Source of the DNA: Nigrospora sphaerica
Lineage: Eukaryota > Ascomycota > Sordariomycetes > Amphisphaeriales > Apiosporaceae
Length of the DNA stretch: 64,000 nucleotides
Reading direction: 5' to 3'
NCBI GenBank assembly: GCA_018287875.1
Contig: JAGVVL010000001.1
Coordinates: forward strand, 7,068,001-7,132,000
Shown here: positions 59,594 through 64,000 of the stretch, in pieces
Position numbering within the stretch: position 1 is the stretch's first letter
Layout: every line of letters starts with the position of its first letter
The notes under the pieces: generated by a model
What the model saw: only the letters and a program-made list of their open reading frames with translations
What the model was told of the DNA's origin: nothing
The model's database searches: none
Made by a program: the position numbers and the translations under genes

Positions 59594-61333
59594 GAATGTA
59601 GGCCCTCCATCCCCTTTGGGCCGGGGAGGGAAGAGTGAAGCGAGGCCACGCCCCCCTTCCCCTCTGGGCACGCCTGTATCTGTATGAGTAGGTGTCTAGA
59701 AATGTATAGAGTCAAGGTATAGAGTAACTCGAACGGTCCGCCACCCCGACGGTCGTTGCGGCATCATCCAGCACGCACATGCGTGTCACGCCGTCCTGCC
59801 TAGTGCCGGTCAGGAGAGATTGTGGTTCAGAGAGGCATAGTAGACTCCGACTCAGCTCACGCTGAGGTAGTAATGCAAGTGGTAGTCTACCATCAAGGGG
59901 ACCGCTGGACACAGATGAAAAAGCACACGGGCCAGATCTTCAGATTCCCGCGACTCGGTTCAAACCAAAGTGGATCGTGCCACACTGTGCCCGGCCGACG
60001 ATGCCTCTTCGCCTTGCCTTCCAAAAGGGGGCAATGGAAGTTCCCGCACCAGCAAACCGTGGTAGCGCGCGCGGCGGCTCATGCGTCGGCGGCATGAAGG
60101 GGCGGGGTTGTCGGTGGGTGAAGCCGGCAGGACGAAAGTTTTCCAAGCATTGCATCCCCAAGGCGGGGTTCGGTACCGACGTAACTTTTCTTTTTCTTCT
60201 CCCTCTTCGCAACTGGCATTCCCCGGGTTTCTTCCTCTCTTCTCCGCCTTCTGTCCCCCCTCCAAAGTGGCCTGCCTGCTCCTTTGCCCACTCCTCCCAC
60301 GCATGGATTACCCACTAAATCCGCGAAGAAGCTTGCGGCCTCGGCCCCCAGGCCGGCGTCGCGTTGCCGGGTTCATGCATGCTCGGGGTCCGGGCCGGGC
60401 CCGAGAAAGCACCGGCGCCGGGAGGGAGCAAAAGAGACGCGAAGAAGAAAGGCGAGGCGGAAGAGGCGAGGAGAAAAAACGGACCGTGTCGTTCTTGGTG
60501 GCCGAGGCCGCCATCGCCCCCGCCGGCAGAAGTGGGCGAAGGGCACTGCGGCCGGGGGAACACGCACGGGGCGCCCGTCGCCTGCGACGTCGAGGCGGAA
60601 AAGAGCGGCGCGCGGCGAAAGGGAAGGGGGGATTGCGCGCTCGGGGCGCCGAGTGCGAGATGGGCTTCTTTAGCCGGCGACGAGGGGCCGCCGTTTCGTA
60701 GTGATTGCTGGATCCACGAACAGAATAGGGGATCGACGAGGGGCGACCGAGCGGATAGGCCGGGCGCGCCCGCGTGATAGGTAGTTAGTAGCCCCCGGTT
60801 AGGGTTCTCCAAACGCCCGCCACGGCGTCATGGCCCTGCAACTGTCACTCACTCACTCTGCCTGCTCTCATGCGTCCATGCCGCCCTCTCTGCTTGGTCT
60901 CACCCATGCCGCCCTCTGCGTAGGTACGGCGTGTTAGTGGGAAAAGGCATACAAGAGGTTAGATCAACGGGTAGCTAAGTCTTTTAGGCAGAGAATCAAT
61001 CAAGTAGACGGCAGGGTTTTCGCAAGGCAGGGTCCGAGATCGTCGTCGTGTTGGGTGGAAAAGAAAGCCCCCTCACCATTGTCGAGGGAACCAAGTATGT
61101 AGATACATACGAATATATACATGCAGAAATGAAGTCAGTAAAGATTAGCTCGGCGTAGAGCAATCGTCATTGCACATGAGGGTATCAAACGCTTCCAGCA
61201 GAGATTCGTAACCAATTTCCAGCCCACACCCCCCGGCTGTCCCTTTCCCTGTCCCGTACTTGGATGCAGCGCCAGTACCGGAGTACTCCGGTGAAATCAA
61301 AAGCGGACCGAGGCCGCCGTCTCCGTCTCGCCA
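59594..61333. other. Convergent 3' intergenic region
   Basis: Lies between GPI13 (plus) and the DUF7729-like gene (minus). GC-rich purine stretches give long chance frames near 60,080-60,780, with repetitive Arg/Gly composition and no domain. A TGTATATA word lies on the minus strand at 61114-61121, 213 bases past the stop of the DUF7729-like gene. Confidence 0.6.
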
Positions 61334-62408
61334 TCACCACATGTTGTGCAGCGAGGCCAAGAGCACAAGGGGAAGCAGCAGCAGCAGGAGCGGAGACGAC
61401 TGGTGCATGGCCATCGGCGCGGCGCTCGCGACCGCGGCTGGGAGGGTGGCATTGACGAAGCCGTCCCCGCATACCGCGTTCACTTGGGCCGATGCGTTGG
61501 CGTATGTGCTGGCGATGGCCTGGTTCCGGGAGGCCGTGGCCGCCTGGAAGATGCCCATGGTCTGTTGGTTGCACCAGTTGCATGACGGCTGGGCGATGCT
61601 GGGCATGGTCAGGTTCAGCGGGAGGAAGTACAGGTACACGTTGGACGGCGTCGTCAGGTTGGTGACGGCGTTGGCGAAGCAGTAGGCCGATGTTGTCGGG
61701 TCTTTCAGGCACGAGGCCGCGTACAGCGGCCGGTAGGCCTTCAGCCCCTGGTAGGCGCGAACCACGACTGAATTCCCATTCGCGTAGTCGGCGCCGCAGT
61801 TGGCACTGCTGGTCAGGTTGGCAGCCAAACTGTCGAGCCAGCTGCTGCAGTAGTCGACGTCGTGGTGGCAGGCGGCGTCGAGGACCTGTGTGATGGTTAC
61901 GAGCGACTTCTCCGCCTCGAAGAAGGATGAGGAGCCCTGGGGCAGCAAGAGTCAGCGGGGCCGAGGGGCCAGAGAGCGCTTTTTTCCCCGAATGCGAGGC
62001 CGGGCAAGCACGTACCTGGAGCAGCATAGAGAAGGGGTAGCATTGCTTGAAGGTCGGGTTGGCCAGGAAGCTGTTGATGAAGGAGGGACAGGCGGCGGAG
62101 CCGCCATCACCGGTGAAGTTGGCGCCGAGTGTGTCCAGGGGGCTCGGGAGAGGACTGGCGGCGACGGCAGTGGTCGAAGTCGCTTCGCCCGTGGCCGACG
62201 AGGCGGCAGAGCCGACCGTGGTCGCGGCCGTGGCATCCTCACGGGCACGGCGGGCGACGCTCCGGCGTACGTAGTAGTGATGCTCCTCCGGGGACATGAT
62301 GACCCATTGGCCGTTCTGGAAGACGGGGATGCGGGCGTCGGCGATCAGTGTCTCAGCCGGGAGGTGGGCAGAGGAGGGAGAAATAGCCGTGGCAACAGGC
62401 GCACAGCC

Positions 62409-62441
<33 letters not shown>

Positions 62442-62480
62442 CGGCAACGCCTGCGATACGAAAGTCATGACTGTCGGCAT
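61334..62480 (-). CDS. Secreted, probably GPI-anchored DUF7729-like protein
   Basis: Exons 62016-62480 and 61334-61936 on the minus strand (GTACGT donor, CCCCAG acceptor, 79-nt intron) encode 355 residues. The N-terminus is a signal peptide with a run of about eleven leucines, encoded by a pure (GCA)10 stretch read antisense. The mature part has a Ser/Thr/Ala-rich linker, then a cysteine-rich domain (ACPSFINSFLANPTFKQCYP, CHHDVDYCSSWLDSL, SCLKDPTTSAYCFANAV, PSCNWCNQQTMGIF) that fits the fungal DUF7729 family. Several N-glycosylation sequons are visible (NFT, NLT, NAS, NAT). The C-terminus is a hydrophobic leucine-rich tail (LLLLLLPLVLLASL) after Ala/Ser residues, the form of a GPI-attachment signal. 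A cell-wall or plasma-membrane location is expected. Biochemical function is unknown. The frame extends 18 codons upstream of ATG 62480, but only this start puts the signal peptide at the N-terminus. Confidence 0.8.
62411..62440. repeat. (GCA)10 coding trinucleotide repeat
   Basis: A pure triplet run inside the signal-peptide codons of the DUF7729-like gene; on the coding strand it is CTG repeated, giving polyleucine. Confidence 0.9.
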
Positions 62481-64000
62481 GGTACCTGAACCTGAAACCC
62501 GGCCGGGGTGGCACGGCCGATTGGGTGCCAACATGGATTCGGGGCGACTTTAAGACAGTCTAATCCAGTCCAGCCCGGGCGCAAGGGCAGCGGCTATCCG
62601 GACGAGTGCTTTACGTGTGCTGCTAGACGGGCGACATGACCTCCCGGACCAGAAGGAGACGGGACGACGAGATGGGAGAGAGCTGTGGACGGATGAAGCG
62701 GTAGCAGCAGCAGCGGGTAGTGGTAGCGGTAGCGGTAGCAAGCCGGCGCCAGAAACGGGACGGGCCCGTGTAAGTGATAAATAGATGGGACGACGGGGTA
62801 AAATGAACGAATGCCAGGCTCGAGTGGCAGCGATCTCCAGCAAGCGGGGCGGGTTCAAGAGCAGGGAGCGGACAAACGAACGGAAGGGGACCGAGGTCCG
62901 ACTGGGCTCTTGTTTTATTTTATTTTTCACCCTCCCGTCGATCGACGTCCACGACCGTTATGAAAACGAGGGCCGATGCGATGGGCTGGGAAGAAAGGGG
63001 GGAAACAGGCGGGAGACGGGAGAAACATGGAGGGGGAGTTGGTCGTTATACGGTCGAGAAGAAGGGAGGCAGGTACCACTGTTGGAAGTATTACCCATCA
63101 CCTGTCGGCCACACACTTTGGGTGGGAAACCTCCATGGGTAAGAGGTACCTAGATAGATGGCCCGGGGAGGGGGAAGGCGGGTTCGCGGTTTATTAGTCT
63201 TGTTGGCACCGCTGCCGCTGCCGCTGGCACTCGAGGCCGAGGCCGGGGCCTAGGCAGAGGCAGAGAGAGAGAGAGAGAGACATTACATCGATGTCGCCGT
63301 ATGAAGAGAGCGGGTTCCCCTGCCAAAGACAGCTTTCTCTCTCCCCTCCCGCTATTGAAGTAAGCAGGGCAGTTGGTGAGGGGGGGGGGGATGGATGGAG
63401 ACGGGTGTTCCTGGTGCCCGTTTGGCAGATCGAGCCAACTGGGTTTGCCCGCGTTAGCTCAGAATGTTTGCTTGGCGGTTAATCTTCCAAAGCCCGTCCA
63501 AGCCCGTCCAAGCCCGTACGCGCGCTCATGCGAATCGAATCAATCACAGTGGCTTGTTGCCATGAGCATGGCCTGCCTTGTCCACGGATCCATGAAGCCA
63601 TCCACCATCCAATTCCCACCCACGCCGGCCGGCCCACATGGTGAGAGTCGGCGCCCCAGAAGCAGAGCGGCTGGCTGGCGGGCGTGAGCAGCATCAGATT
63701 GAACGACCGGGGTCTCCCTTCCACGTCGTCTGCAGCCCTCCCGGATCAGGCAAGTCGCTTGTCGCTCTGCCGTTCTAGGCCCTTCGGACCTTCAGCCGCG
63801 TAGCTTTCTCTCTCCCTCCCTCTCCGTCCCCCTCCCTCTCTTGCAAGGGATAACAACCCCCCTCGTCGACGGCAGCGGTTCCAACAACCCGAACTGCTAG
63901 CCGCCGTCTCGTTTCTTCCCAGGCGACAAAAGGAGACGAGGCGTCAAGCGCGCGCTGCCTGCCCGTTAAACAAAGGCTCCAATCGAAACCTTGGTGCGTT
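62481..64000. other. Right-end non-coding region
   Basis: Contains the promoter of the DUF7729-like gene, an AG microsatellite (about 63261-63280), G11 (63380-63390) and a threefold AAGCCCGTCC repeat (63490-63518). The last 200 bases of the plus strand are strongly CT-rich, which would fit the leader of a plus-strand gene starting beyond the window. No coding frame is supported. Confidence 0.5.
63490..63518. repeat. Ten-base direct repeat, three copies
   Basis: AAGCCCGTCC occurs three times head to tail, with the last copy incomplete. Confidence 0.9.

Noticed and set aside
60081..60812. Overlapping frames of 130-206 residues on both strands
   Set aside because: Low-complexity Arg/Gly/Glu or Pro/Ser composition in a purine-rich stretch, with no start context or homology.
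1..64000. Secondary-metabolite gene cluster, CRISPR, prophage or intact transposon
   Set aside because: No synthase, tailoring enzyme, repeat-spacer array, transposase or reverse transcriptase was recognised; the intact recognised genes are mostly housekeeping.

Overview
This window is nuclear DNA from a filamentous ascomycete (Pezizomycotina), probably a Sordariomycete; I cannot name the genus from sequence alone. The evidence is short introns (about 50-150 nt) with GTRNGT donors and CTRAC-like branch sites close to the acceptor, GC-rich third codon positions, two Zn(II)2Cys6 regulators, a BNI4 homologue with the filamentous-fungal C-terminus, and long CT-rich leaders. I see no operons, CRISPR arrays or prophage, and no intact transposon. 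Exon coordinates were derived by hand from splice signals and reading-frame continuity.

Layout. 1-12.5 kb is gene-poor. Its only recognisable content is the wreck of a Zn2Cys6 transcription factor (2391-4262, minus). 12.5-20.3 kb carries three plus-strand genes: BNI4 (bud neck/septum scaffold), a Dus1-type tRNA-dihydrouridine synthase, and a GC-rich multi-pass membrane protein ending in an ER-retrieval signal. 20.8-28.8 kb holds the spliceosome factor CWC22 (minus), DPM2 (plus, with a first exon that is only the start codon) and a BCAS3-like WD40 protein (minus). 32.8-38.3 kb holds a mitochondrial PP2C phosphatase (plus; pyruvate dehydrogenase phosphatase type) and a Puf3-type pumilio protein (minus), which converge.

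38.3-48.2 kb is an almost 10 kb gene desert between divergently transcribed genes. It is followed by a small single-pass membrane protein with two LPxY motifs (plus). 51.3-54.8 kb is a ten- or eleven-exon transcription factor with two tandem Zn2Cys6 domains (minus). 56.4-59.6 kb is GPI13 (plus), and 61.3-62.5 kb is a secreted, probably GPI-anchored DUF7729-like protein (minus). The right end is a pyrimidine-rich leader that may serve a gene beyond the window.

Most genes are housekeeping and do not form a biosynthetic cluster. Several meet at the ER and cell surface: DPM2 supports dolichol-phosphate-mannose synthesis, GPI13 adds ethanolamine-phosphate to GPI anchors, and the DUF7729-like protein looks like a GPI-anchor client. 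The most distinctive points are the decayed transcription factor, the tandem double-zinc-cluster regulator, an unusual density of long poly(G)/poly(C) runs confined to non-coding DNA, and a complete Pumilio recognition code with candidate UGUAUAUA sites downstream of two genes in the window.
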